This document shows, piece by piece, positions 46,927-55,041 of a stretch of DNA of 64,000 bases. This DNA is from Mangrovimicrobium sediminis (GTDB lineage: Bacteria; Pseudomonadota; Gammaproteobacteria; Pseudomonadales; Halieaceae), in contig NZ_SRLE01000007.1 in the NCBI RefSeq assembly GCF_004745945.1, forward strand, positions 1-64,000, in the 5' to 3' direction. The notes beneath the pieces were generated by a model. That model ran no database searches. It had not been told where the DNA came from and saw only the letters and a program-made list of their open reading frames with translations. The position numbers and the translations under genes were made by a program. How positions within the stretch are numbered: the first letter of the stretch is position 1; each line of letters begins with the position of its first letter.

Positions 46927-47685
46927 ATGACGAACACGAGTTCTAGAACAGCCCTGGTCACCGGCGGCGCCGTGGGTATGGGCGAGGCCTGTTGCCGGCG
47001 CCTGGCGCGCGACGGCATGGCCGTGGGGGTCCTCGATATCAATGGCGAGACCGCCGCCGAGGTGGCCGCGGCGATCAACGCCGAAGGCGGGCGGGCGCTC
47101 GCACTCACCGCGAACATCGCCGACCGCGCGCAGGTGGCCGCGGCGCTGGAGCAACTGCGCGCGGCGTTCGGGCCGATCGGCGTGCTGGTCAACAATGCCG
47201 GCGTCGAGGACTTCACGCCCTTCGAGGAGATCGAACCGGACACCTGGTCGCGCATTATCGAGATTAACCTCAACGGCACCTACAATGTCACCCAGGCGGC
47301 GCTGGTGGACATGGAGGCGCAGGGCTGGGGGCGGATCATCAACTTCGCCTCGATCGCCGCCCAGACCGGCGGGCCGAATATGGTGCACTACTCGGCGGCC
47401 AAGGGCGGCATTGTCTCCATGACCCGTTCGCTGGCGCTGGAAGTGGGGCGCAAGGGCATTACCGTCAACGCGGTGGCGCCGGGCCTGGTGGACACGCCGA
47501 TGGCGCGCCGCGCGATCGACGGCGGCAAGTTCCCGGTGCCGCTGGAGCAGATGCTCGCCGCTTACCCGATCCCGCGCATGGGACGGGCGGAGGAGGTCGC
47601 CGCCACCGTCGCATTCTTTGCCTCGGAAGATGCGGGCTACATCACCGCGCAACTGATCGGCATCAACGGCGGCACCGCGGTATAG
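46927..47685 (+). CDS. SDR family oxidoreductase
   Basis: This 252-aa SDR has TGGAVGMG near residues 12-19, VNNAGVE near 88, NFASIAA and YSAAK as the catalytic pair near 154. The tail AQLIGINGGTAV is typical. ATG 46927 has AAGGAA upstream; the longer frame starts with TTG. The gene is followed by another SDR after 46 bases, so the two likely work in sequence. Confidence 0.92.
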   Translation: MTNTSSRTALVTGGAVGMGEACCRRLARDGMAVGVLDINGETAAEVAAAINAEGGRALALTANIADRAQVAAALEQLRAAFGPIGVLVNNAGVEDFTPFEEIEPDTWSRIIEINLNGTYNVTQAALVDMEAQGWGRIINFASIAAQTGGPNMVHYSAAKGGIVSMTRSLALEVGRKGITVNAVAPGLVDTPMARRAIDGGKFPVPLEQMLAAYPIPRMGRAEEVAATVAFFASEDAGYITAQLIGINGGTAV

Positions 47686-47731
47686 TGGTTCGCGGCGCGC
47701 CCGCGCCGGAAAATAACAAGTGGGAGATTCC

Positions 47732-48478
47732 ATGAGTACTAACCTGCTCAAGGGCAAGGTCGCCATCGTCACCGGCGCTTCCGCCGGTATCGGTGCCGCC
47801 ACCGCAAACCTGCTGGCGGCGCAGGGCGCGCGTGTGGCCCTGGTCGCCCGGCGCCGGGAACGCCTCACGGCGCTGTGCGAGGAGATCGCCGCGGCCGGCG
47901 GAGAGGCCGCTGCCTTCGCCGCCGATGTCGCCGACGAGGCGCAGGCCGGGACCACGGTAGCCGCGGTCATCGCGCACTTCGGGCAGGTGGATATCCTGGT
48001 CAACAACGCGGGCATCATCCGCCCCGGCGGCATCGTCGGCGCCGACGCCGCGGACTGGCGCGATACCTTCGATATCAACCTGCTGGGCCCCATGTACTGG
48101 AGCCGCGCGGTACTGCCGGGCATGCTCGAGCGCGGGGCGGGACATATCGTCACCGTGTCCTCCAACGCCGCCAAGGGCCCTGGTGCGCCCACCAACAATG
48201 CCTACGCCGCCAGCAAGCACGCTATCACCGCTTTTTGCGGCGGCCTGCGCCGTGAAGTGGGGCCGCAGGGGGTGCGCGTGACCATCGTCGAGCCCGGCGC
48301 GACCCACACCGAGATCGCCGAGACTATCGCCGAGCCCGGGGCGCGCGACGCCATGCGCGAGCACCTGTACAACAGCACGGCGATGCAGGCCGGGGATATC
48401 GCCGCCGCAATCTGCTATGCGCTGGCTCAGCATCCGCGTGTCAACGTCGACGAGATCTGGCTCACGCCGACAAAGTGA
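47732..48478 (+). CDS. SDR family oxidoreductase
   Basis: This 248-aa SDR has TGASAGIG near residues 15-22, VNNAGIIRP near 90, VSSNAA and YAASK near 154. The C-terminal WLTPTK is that of the clavulanate dehydrogenase/YdfG-like group. GGGAG precedes ATG 47732. It follows the SDR above and precedes the dehydrogenase-like gene at 48548 on the same strand. Confidence 0.92.
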   Translation: MSTNLLKGKVAIVTGASAGIGAATANLLAAQGARVALVARRRERLTALCEEIAAAGGEAAAFAADVADEAQAGTTVAAVIAHFGQVDILVNNAGIIRPGGIVGADAADWRDTFDINLLGPMYWSRAVLPGMLERGAGHIVTVSSNAAKGPGAPTNNAYAASKHAITAFCGGLRREVGPQGVRVTIVEPGATHTEIAETIAEPGARDAMREHLYNSTAMQAGDIAAAICYALAQHPRVNVDEIWLTPTK

Positions 48479-48547
48479 TCAATCGTCCACTTTGGGCGTG
48501 CTACACTGCAGCTTTTCCAGCCTCTGCCGCATTTAAGGAGAATAACG

Positions 48548-49630
48548 ATGGCCGAGCAGCAAACCTCCCTGGCGCTACCCCCGGCCGGCAAGCGTTACCG
48601 GGTCGTGCAGTGGTCCGCCGGCAGGGTCGGCACCAGCAGCATGCGGGCGATTATCGATCACCCGGACATGGACCTGGTCGGCCTGTGGGTACACTCTGAA
48701 TCCAAGGCGGGTCGCGATATCGGCGAACTGTGTGACCGCGGCCACCTCGGTATCGCCGCCACCCGCAGTGTGGACGACGTTATCGCCCTCAAGCCGGACT
48801 GCGTGATGTACATGCAGGAGGGCTACGATGCCGACGATATCTGCGCCATCCTCGGTGCCGGGATCAACATCGTCACCTCGCGCGGTGAGTTCCACAGCCC
48901 GCCGCGCATGGACCAGGAACTGCGCCGGCGGGTCGAGGCGGCCTGCGAGGAGGGCGGCGCCAGCATCCACAGCACCGGCATCAGCCCCGGTTTCATCACC
49001 GAGGCCTTCCCGCTGGTGCTCACGTCCATCGCCCGCCGCCTGGACTGCCTGACCATCGACGAGTTCGCCGACATGACCGCCAGCTGCTCGGACGAGATGT
49101 TGCTCGACGTGCTGCGCTATGGCGGCACCCCGGAGGAGGCGTCCAACCCGCACCTGGTGCATCACATGACGGCGAACTTCGGCCAGTCGCTGAACGTGGT
49201 GGCGCAGGCGCTGGGGCTGTCCTTCGACGATATCCAGACCACCGCGGAAAACGCCGTGGCGCGCGAGCGCATTCCGCTGATGGGCGGCCGCGCCATCGAG
49301 GCCGGTACCGTCGCCGCCATGCGCTTCACCGTCGCCGGCATGCGTGACGGCAAGCCGCTGTTGCAGTTTCGCGCCAACTGGTTCTGCACTACTGACCTCG
49401 ACGCCGACTGGTCGATTCGCGAGAACGGCTGGCGCGTGCAACTGGAAGGCGATACCCCGCTGGATATCTACATCGGCATGCCGGTGGACTGCTCGCCGGA
49501 GGAAATGCCGCTGGTGATGGCGGGCTACACCGCCCAGCGCGGGGTCAACTGCGTGCCCTATGTGTGCGCGGCAGCGCCGGGTATCCGCACCTCCGCCGAA
49601 ATGCCACAAATCATCTCGCGCCTGGGCTGA
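48548..49630 (+). CDS. dihydrodipicolinate reductase-like NAD(P)-binding protein
   Basis: This 360-aa protein begins with a Rossmann domain (YRVVQWSAGRVGTSSMRAII, about 17-36) and continues with a middle alpha/beta domain containing GISPGFITEAFPL. It resembles the dihydrodipicolinate reductase/2,4-diaminopentanoate dehydrogenase-like family often found in mycobacterial and marine catabolic clusters. No substrate is known. TAAGGAG precedes the ATG, and the EthD-like gene follows after 18 bases. Confidence 0.8.
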   Translation: MAEQQTSLALPPAGKRYRVVQWSAGRVGTSSMRAIIDHPDMDLVGLWVHSESKAGRDIGELCDRGHLGIAATRSVDDVIALKPDCVMYMQEGYDADDICAILGAGINIVTSRGEFHSPPRMDQELRRRVEAACEEGGASIHSTGISPGFITEAFPLVLTSIARRLDCLTIDEFADMTASCSDEMLLDVLRYGGTPEEASNPHLVHHMTANFGQSLNVVAQALGLSFDDIQTTAENAVARERIPLMGGRAIEAGTVAAMRFTVAGMRDGKPLLQFRANWFCTTDLDADWSIRENGWRVQLEGDTPLDIYIGMPVDCSPEEMPLVMAGYTAQRGVNCVPYVCAAAPGIRTSAEMPQIISRLG

Positions 49631-49648
49631 GGCGCGCAGGGAGGCCCC

Positions 49649-50014
49649 GTGAGCGAACCCACGACCTACAAGATCCTGCTGTTCATGAAGCGTCGCTCGG
49701 ACCTGTCCATGGCGGAGTTTCGCGACTACTACGAGAACCACCACGTGCCGCTGTGCCTGAAATACGCCGGCGGCGTGGACCGCTACCTGCGGCGCTACCT
49801 GGACCCGATGCCCGATGCGGCGAGCGGTGAAACCACGGAAATGCCCTACGACGTGATCACGGAGCTGTGGTTCTCCGACGAGGCGGTCTACCGCGGTACC
49901 GTGCAGTACCTGTCCACCAGCATCATGCCCGACGAGGTGGTCGAGGACGAGAAGAAGCTGTTCGACCGCAGCAAGACACGGTTCTGTACGGTGGAGGAAG
50001 TCGCGACGCGCTGA
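49649..50014 (+). CDS. EthD domain-containing protein
   Basis: This 121-aa ferredoxin-like-fold (dimeric alpha-beta barrel) protein starts with GTG. Family features are KILLFMKRRSDLSMAEFRDYYENHHVPL, with the histidine pair, and a C-terminal TRFCTVEE. EthD proteins are needed for ether-degrading P450 systems in Rhodococcus, but most relatives have no known role. It is 18 bases downstream of the dehydrogenase-like gene and convergent with the TauD-type dioxygenase. Confidence 0.87.
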   Translation: MSEPTTYKILLFMKRRSDLSMAEFRDYYENHHVPLCLKYAGGVDRYLRRYLDPMPDAASGETTEMPYDVITELWFSDEAVYRGTVQYLSTSIMPDEVVEDEKKLFDRSKTRFCTVEEVATR

Positions 50015-50038
50015 GCGCGTCGCGCGGGTATCACGGGT

Positions 50039-50902
50039 TCAGGCGATTGCCTCTGAGCCCTTGATCGTGGTGCGGTGCATCAGTCGCCCCGAGGCCTCAT
50101 CGTAGGGCTGTGAGCGGTGCAGCAGGCCGGGGTTGTTGAAGATCACCAGGTCGCCCTTGTGCCAGTGGTGGCGGTAGGTGAATTCGTCCTGGGTGCAATA
50201 CTCGACCAGTTCGTCCAGCAGTTTGCTGCCCTCATCCTCCGGCAATTCACGGATTCCCCAGGCGGTTGAGCCGATCACCAGCGAGGTGCGTCCGCTCTTC
50301 TGGTGCCACACCAGCGGGTGCTCGGTGGGCGGGAACACCTTGTGCCAGCGAGCCTGGTCCTCGACGTCGTAGTCGGGCTTGAACTTGCGGCCCACCGCTT
50401 CCAGGCAGTGCACCACGTGCAGGTTTTCCAGTTCGCGCTTGCGTTCCTCGGGCATGGCTTCCCAGGCGGCGAACAGGTGGGCGAACTCGGTGTCGCCGCC
50501 GGCGCTCGGCGGCTGCTCGCACTTGAGCAGGGTGGCCTTGCCCGGCACGCTGTAGGAAGTGCCGTCCATGTGCCACCAGTTGTTGCCGATCACGTACTCG
50601 CGCTGGCTCTTGTCGCTCTTCGCCAGGGATATCGGGTAGATGCCCTTGTTGGCGGTGTCGGAACCGTCCGCCGTGGCCACGGGTTTTTCCAGGTCGCCCA
50701 TACAGCCGGTGAGCTCGACCATCAGCTCGTCGCTGAGGTTCAACTGCGGAAACACCAGCACGCCGTACTCGGTGAGCGCTTCCAGGATGCGGTCCGGGAC
50801 ACCGTCGGCGACGATGTCCTGGGGCGCGACATGGGCGTAGGCACCCAGGTTCGGCGTGATCCGCTCGAAGCGGATTTTCTCGCTGATTGCGTGCGCTTCC
50901 AT
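50039..50902 (-). CDS. TauD/TfdA family Fe(II)/2-oxoglutarate dioxygenase
   Basis: This 287-aa enzyme has the metal triad His111 and Asp113 in WWHMDGTS and the distal His262 in NNPGLLHRS, with Arg277 (MHR) to bind 2-oxoglutarate. It would hydroxylate, and so cleave, a small carboxylated, sulfonated or ether substrate in the cytoplasm. Its start is three bases after the stop of the 379-aa protein, so it is the third gene of the UGSC-like operon. That context is unusual and not described to my knowledge. Confidence 0.93.
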   Translation of the reverse strand: MEAHAISEKIRFERITPNLGAYAHVAPQDIVADGVPDRILEALTEYGVLVFPQLNLSDELMVELTGCMGDLEKPVATADGSDTANKGIYPISLAKSDKSQREYVIGNNWWHMDGTSYSVPGKATLLKCEQPPSAGGDTEFAHLFAAWEAMPEERKRELENLHVVHCLEAVGRKFKPDYDVEDQARWHKVFPPTEHPLVWHQKSGRTSLVIGSTAWGIRELPEDEGSKLLDELVEYCTQDEFTYRHHWHKGDLVIFNNPGLLHRSQPYDEASGRLMHRTTIKGSEAIA

Positions 50903-50905
50903 GGT

Positions 50906-52045
50906 TCAGCCCTCCTGCGGACCCGGCACGATGGCGCGGGTCTGGGTGATGCAGCTGCCGAAGCTGTGGAAACCGGTGGCGTGCAGGCCGCCGGTGCCGC
51001 CGCAGCAGACGATGAGCACATCCTTCGGCTCCACGCTGACATAGGCGCGCCCGCCGATGATGCGGTCCTGCGCTTCCAGTTGTTCGCGGTGCTTGGGCAG
51101 CAGGCGGTCGGCGTCGATGCCGGTATTGGTCCAGATGATTTCCTGCACGTCCTCCAGGCTCGGCACATCGCGGTGGATGATCTCGGCCCACACCGGGTTG
51201 ATCGCCACCATCATCTCGGCGAAGGGCATGGCCGGGGAGTAGCCGTTGGCGCCGGGGTAGCCCAGCGACTTGCCGATCATCTCGAGGAATTCCGGGCCGC
51301 GTGTGGAGGTGGTGTCGATGATGTTCATGGTGCCCATGGTGCCGTAGACCGACACCGCATCGCCCTGCACGCCGCGGCGCTCGGCGAAGGGCGCCCAGGG
51401 CGAGCGTTCTTCCCACTCGCCGAACAGGATGCCGCCGATGCGCCCGGGCGAGCCGAACGTCGTCTGCGAGGTGACGTTGGCCTCCTGGCCGGCGACGTTA
51501 CGGATGACCAGGCGCAGGGCGCGGCCGATGGCCACCGCCTGGGTGCGCGCGCCGCCCAGGCAACCGTGGCGGTAGGGGATGTCCAGGCGCTCGCGGACCG
51601 GGCCGTTGACCACGGTCAGCGGCAGCACTGGCGCGGTGGTGGTGTTGAGGCCGAACAGTTCGAAGTCCGGGTCGCCCATCGCTTCCAGTGCGGCGATCAG
51701 CAGTGGCAGGGACTCCGCGCTGGCGCCGGCCATGACCGCGTTGATGGCGATCTTCTCAACCGTGCACTCGCCATCCGCCGGGGGCAGGGTGCAGATCACT
51801 TCGTCCGCGTAGCGGTTGTTCTTCGACAGGAACTGGCGCACGCGGGCCTCGGTGGGCGGGATCAACGGCAGGCCGTCGCCCCAGCCGCGCGCAGTGGCTT
51901 CCTCGGTGAAGGCCATGACGTCGTCGACCTCGACCTCGTGTTTCTGGCTGGAGAGCCAGTCGATGTCGCAGCCCTCCGGGCCGCAGTCGCGCAGGTTGAC
52001 GACTTTTTCCTGTTTTACCGCGCCCTGGCTGATGCTCCGGCTCAT
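50906..52045 (-). CDS. conserved protein of unknown function, UGSC-operon partner
   Basis: I do not recognise a characterised family for this 379-aa protein. Near its N terminus it has two cysteines in CGPEGC (21-26), then GWGDGLPLIPPT (about 54-65), and near the C terminus a CCGGTGG turn and a second GSC triplet (FGSC). It has no signal peptide or membrane segment. The motif GDGLP-IPPT marks a widespread family near UGSC-type proteins. It overlaps the CGSC protein by four bases (ATGA) and is three bases before the dioxygenase. The glycine-rich loop and cysteines suggest redox or C-S/C-N bond chemistry, which is inference. Confidence 0.8.
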   Translation of the reverse strand: MSRSISQGAVKQEKVVNLRDCGPEGCDIDWLSSQKHEVEVDDVMAFTEEATARGWGDGLPLIPPTEARVRQFLSKNNRYADEVICTLPPADGECTVEKIAINAVMAGASAESLPLLIAALEAMGDPDFELFGLNTTTAPVLPLTVVNGPVRERLDIPYRHGCLGGARTQAVAIGRALRLVIRNVAGQEANVTSQTTFGSPGRIGGILFGEWEERSPWAPFAERRGVQGDAVSVYGTMGTMNIIDTTSTRGPEFLEMIGKSLGYPGANGYSPAMPFAEMMVAINPVWAEIIHRDVPSLEDVQEIIWTNTGIDADRLLPKHREQLEAQDRIIGGRAYVSVEPKDVLIVCCGGTGGLHATGFHSFGSCITQTRAIVPGPQEG

Positions 52046-52608
52046 ACTGCGGCCTCCTTCAGCGCGGCGGCGCCGACGCCCATGGCGTCGAGCAGGCCGT
52101 CGAAGTGTGCGCGCGCCACGGCGGCGACCTCGTCGTGTTCCTTCTCGTTCAGCGGGTAGGGCAGCACGTGCAGGCGCAGGCCGGAGCGCCCGCCGCGGCG
52201 CGCCAGGTTGTGGGCGAGTTCCTCGAACACCTCGGTGCACACGGCGGTGGTGGGCAGGCCCTTCTCGGCCGCGGCGAGGGCATCGCGCACGGTCCAGCCG
52301 GTGCAGGAGCCGCAGTTGGCGAGGCCGACCACGGCGATGTCGATGCTCTCCAGGAAGGCGTCGAGCTCGGCGGCGACGCGTTCACCGGCCGCGCCGGTGC
52401 GGCCCTGGTGCGAGCGCCACATCTTCACCTCGGCGCCGGCCTTGCGAAATTCCTCGCCCCAGATTTCCGCCATCCAGTCCCAGGCGCGCCAGATCTCGTC
52501 GAGGCGGAAGCCCACGGTCTTGCCCGCCAGGGGGCCGGCCTCGGGGCCGGGGGAGGTGATGTCATCCGCCCGCAGTGCGGTCGGGTCGAGTACGCTGCCT
52601 ATCGCCAT
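52042..52608 (-). CDS. UGSC-like (CGSC) redox-motif protein
   Basis: This 188-aa protein has CGSC at 99-102 (VVGLANCGSCT), a further Cys124 in TTAVCTEVFEE and a PYPL motif at about 151-154. Together these match the UGSC-like domain of selenoproteins found in marine metagenomes, where the first position is selenocysteine. Here it is an ordinary TGC cysteine codon, so no SECIS is needed. The Cys-x-x-Cys-like motif suggests a thiol-redox or reductive-elimination function. The GGAGG site precedes the ATG. It is the first gene of the operon that faces the IclR regulator. Confidence 0.82.
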   Translation of the reverse strand: MAIGSVLDPTALRADDITSPGPEAGPLAGKTVGFRLDEIWRAWDWMAEIWGEEFRKAGAEVKMWRSHQGRTGAAGERVAAELDAFLESIDIAVVGLANCGSCTGWTVRDALAAAEKGLPTTAVCTEVFEELAHNLARRGGRSGLRLHVLPYPLNEKEHDEVAAVARAHFDGLLDAMGVGAAALKEAAV

Positions 52609-52677
52609 TGTTATTGCCTCCGTTGGAGTTTGCGCGATGACCGGGTGCGGTTTGGTGCATCCGGCTGCTGCTTGTAA

Positions 52678-52721
52678 AGTCCAGAATGCTGGACTATATT
52701 ATTCACTATTCTGGATAATAT
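52678..52721. promoter_or_regulatory. nested inverted repeats between UGSC operon and IclR gene
   Basis: AGTCCAG-AATG-CTGGACT (52678-52695) is a perfect 7-bp dyad. ATATTAT (52696-52702) and ATAATAT (52715-52721) form a second. TCCAGAAT (52680-52687) recurs inverted at 52708-52715. The 131-bp gap separates divergent genes, so this is the likely IclR operator, with AT-rich stretches that may serve as -10 elements. Confidence 0.6.
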
Positions 52722-52739
52722 TGGAGCGTCTACGCCCTG

Positions 52740-53483
52740 ATGTCAACGCATGTGCGGCAACTCGGTAACCTGTTCAGCCTCATGGATCTGTTCGCCCGCG
52801 AGCGGCGGCCGCTGTCCGTGCGCGAGATCGTCGACGAATTCGGCTGGCCGCGCTCCAGCGTGTTCAACATGGTCACGACGATGGTGGACGAGGGCTACCT
52901 GTACCAGCCGGCGGCGCGCGGCGGTTACTACCCGACCTCGCGCTGGATGGAGTTTGCCCGTGCGGTGGGGGAGGCGCAGCCGCTGCCGGCCTCAGTGCAC
53001 GAGTTGCTGGAGTCGCTGTCGCGGGAGACCGGCGAGACCGCCTGCCTGGCGGCGGCGGAGGGTACCAGCGCGGTATTCCTCGATGTGGTGGAGTCATCGG
53101 CCGACATCCGTTTCATCGCCAACGTCGGCCAGCGCCTGCCCATCCACGTCGCTTCCGCGGGCCGCGCGATACTCGCGCAGTACTCGCCGGCGGAGTTGCG
53201 CGCGGTGCTCGGTCGCATCAAGTACCAGCGCTACGCCGGCGACACTTTCCTTTGCGCCGACGACGTCGAGGCCGACCTGCACGCGCAGGCCCGCCAGGGC
53301 TGGTACCTCAACCTCGAGATGTTCGCCCCCGGCGTCGCCGGCATTGCCGTCCCGTTTCCCCTCGGCGACCGCCGCTGCGCCCTCGCCCTCGGCGGCCCGG
53401 TGTCGCGCATCGAACCGCGCATCGACACCCTGGGCGAACTGCTACGCAGCGCGGTCACTGACTTCCTGAACGAACAGCCCTGA
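52740..53483 (+). CDS. IclR family transcriptional regulator
   Basis: This 247-aa regulator has an N-terminal winged helix-turn-helix (RPLSVREIVDEFGWPRSSVFNMVTTMVDEGYL, about 21-52) and a C-terminal IclR effector domain ending with a typical cluster (GVAGIAVPFPLGDRRCALAL). It is divergent from the CGSC operon and most likely controls it in response to a small aromatic or carboxylic effector. The GGAG ribosome binding site is spaced about 13 bases from the ATG. Confidence 0.92.
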   Translation: MSTHVRQLGNLFSLMDLFARERRPLSVREIVDEFGWPRSSVFNMVTTMVDEGYLYQPAARGGYYPTSRWMEFARAVGEAQPLPASVHELLESLSRETGETACLAAAEGTSAVFLDVVESSADIRFIANVGQRLPIHVASAGRAILAQYSPAELRAVLGRIKYQRYAGDTFLCADDVEADLHAQARQGWYLNLEMFAPGVAGIAVPFPLGDRRCALALGGPVSRIEPRIDTLGELLRSAVTDFLNEQP

Positions 53484-53501
53484 CCCCGACAGTGAGTGGG
53501 G

Positions 53502-54242
53502 TTAGTTGCAATAGCGGCCGCCGTTGACGCCGAGGGTGAGGCCGGTGATGTAGTCGGCGTCCTCGGAGGCGAGGAAGGCGACGGCGGCGGCGATGTTGCG
53601 CGGCTTGCCGGGGCGCTTCATCGGCGTGGTCTGGGCGAAGGCATCGACGTCCAGCGGCGCTTCGCGCAGGCCCTCGGTGTCGACGAAGTTCGGCGGCACG
53701 TTGTTCACGGTGACGCCGCTGGTGGCGTATTCCAGCGCCAGCGCCTTGGTGAAGCCGATGACGCCGCCCTTGGAGGCGACATAGTGCGCCATGCGGTTGG
53801 CGCCGGTCTGTGCGGACGACGACGAGATGTTGATGATGCGGCCCCAGCCGGCCTCGACCATCTCCGGTAGGATCGCCTTGCAGCACAGGAACGGGCCCTT
53901 CAGGTTGATCGCCATCAGCCGGTCCCAGGCCTCCTCGGTGAGCTCCTCAAACTTGCAAAACGGCGAGAGCGCCGCGTTGTTGACCAGGATACCAATGTGG
54001 CCGAGTTCGGCGTGGGTACGCTCCACCGCCGCGGCGATGTCCGCCGCGCTGGAGGTGTCGGTCTTGCAGGCGATGGCCTTGACGCCCATCTCGCGCAGCA
54101 TGGCCGCGGTCTCCTCGGCGCCCTCCAGGTTGAGGTCCCACACGGAAATGTTCACTCCATCCTCCGCCAGTCGCTGGCTGATGGCGCGGCCCAGGCCGCG
54201 TGCTGCGCCGGTGACGACGGCGGTTTTGCCCTGTAATGACAT
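53502..54242 (-). CDS. SDR family oxidoreductase
   Basis: This 246-aa SDR has TGAARGLG near residues 12-19, VNNAALSPF near 88, INISSSS and YVASK near 154. ATG 54242 has AGGAG before it; the upstream frame is not needed. Its promoter region shares a 21-bp near-identical motif with that of the SDR at 55042. It is convergent with the IclR gene (18 bp apart) and divergent from the NTF2-like gene. Confidence 0.92.
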   Translation of the reverse strand: MSLQGKTAVVTGAARGLGRAISQRLAEDGVNISVWDLNLEGAEETAAMLREMGVKAIACKTDTSSAADIAAAVERTHAELGHIGILVNNAALSPFCKFEELTEEAWDRLMAINLKGPFLCCKAILPEMVEAGWGRIINISSSSAQTGANRMAHYVASKGGVIGFTKALALEYATSGVTVNNVPPNFVDTEGLREAPLDVDAFAQTTPMKRPGKPRNIAAAVAFLASEDADYITGLTLGVNGGRYCN

Positions 54243-54323
54243 GCTGCTGCTCCTGTTCTTGTGTTGTTGTGGTCGCGATGCAGCGCCGGATACTACTCGC
54301 GGTTCGCGGTTGTGTACAAGCTT

Positions 54324-54344
54324 GTTCATCACTTTGATAGCGCG
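54324..54344 (-). promoter_or_regulatory. shared 21-bp motif upstream of SDR (copy 1)
   Basis: This 21-base element contains TTTGATAGCGCG on the plus strand. It matches 56014-56034 at 18 of 21 positions, and each copy lies about 82-114 bases upstream of a minus-strand SDR gene. It is likely an operator or promoter element recognised by one regulator. Confidence 0.5.
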
Positions 54345-54395
54345 TATCGTGCGTCGCGGTCGACACAGTAATGGCAACCGGGAGGCACCCCAGCA

Positions 54396-54955
54396 ATGGC
54401 TCTGGAAGAAGAATTCAAACAGCTCAAGGCGCGATCGAGCAACTGGAAAACCGCCAGCAGATTATCGATTGCATCCAGCGCGAGAGCCGCGCCCGCGACC
54501 GCCAGGACGTGGCGCAGATCAACAGTTGCTGGTGGGAGGACGGCCAGGACGAACACGGTCCGCTGATCACCCGGGCGCCTGAATATGCCGAGCGCGCCAA
54601 CGCCGGGCACCGCGCGCTGTTCAACATGACCAGCCACAACATCACCAATCACCTGTGCGAGATCGATGGCGACACCGCCTACTGTGAGTCCTACGTTATC
54701 GGCGGCCTGTTCTGGCTGGATGACCAGACCACCACCATCGCCATGGGCCGCTATCTCGACCAGCTGGAAAAGCGCGACGGTGAATGGCGTATGCTGACGC
54801 GGCGCTGCACCATAGAGATGAGCGCCACCACCGATGGCGGCTGGGTGCACTCGGAGAACGTGAAGGGTTTCCTCAAGGCGCTGTGGGACGGCAACGACCC
54901 GTCCTACCAGCGGCCCGTCGTCGCCCAGCCACGCAGCGAGGGCGTGCGGTGGTAG
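54396..54955 (+). pseudogene. SnoaL/NTF2-like protein gene with apparent N-terminal frameshift
   Basis: The conserved body (IEQLENRQQIIDCIQRESR, WWEDGQDE, then strands ending ENVKGFLKALW) is an SnoaL-like domain of about 175 aa. The only long open frame starts at 54371 without a ribosome binding site and with an odd N terminus (MATGRHPSNGSGRR). ATG 54396, ten bases after GGGAGG, gives MALEEEFKQLKA in another frame. A one-base gain or two-base loss at GGCGCG (54428-54433) joins it to the body and yields the normal family start. Either the gene is frameshifted or there is a sequence error. The fold fits a dehydratase, isomerase or lyase. It is divergent from the SDR at 53502. Confidence 0.6.
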
Positions 54956-55041
54956 TGCTCGATCTGCAGCGCGAGAGTGGGGTCAGATACGATTTTTTCT
55001 GATGTGTCGCTGCAGCAAATTGGCCCGGCCAAGCGGCCAAG

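Noticed and set aside
52042-52608. Selenocysteine insertion in the UGSC-like protein
   Set aside because: The motif is encoded by a normal TGC cysteine codon; there is no in-frame TGA.
11035-52700. Shared GTCCAGAA between the fhs repeats and the IclR gap
   Set aside because: Only eight bases are shared and the contexts differ (tandem repeat versus dyad); chance is enough to explain it.
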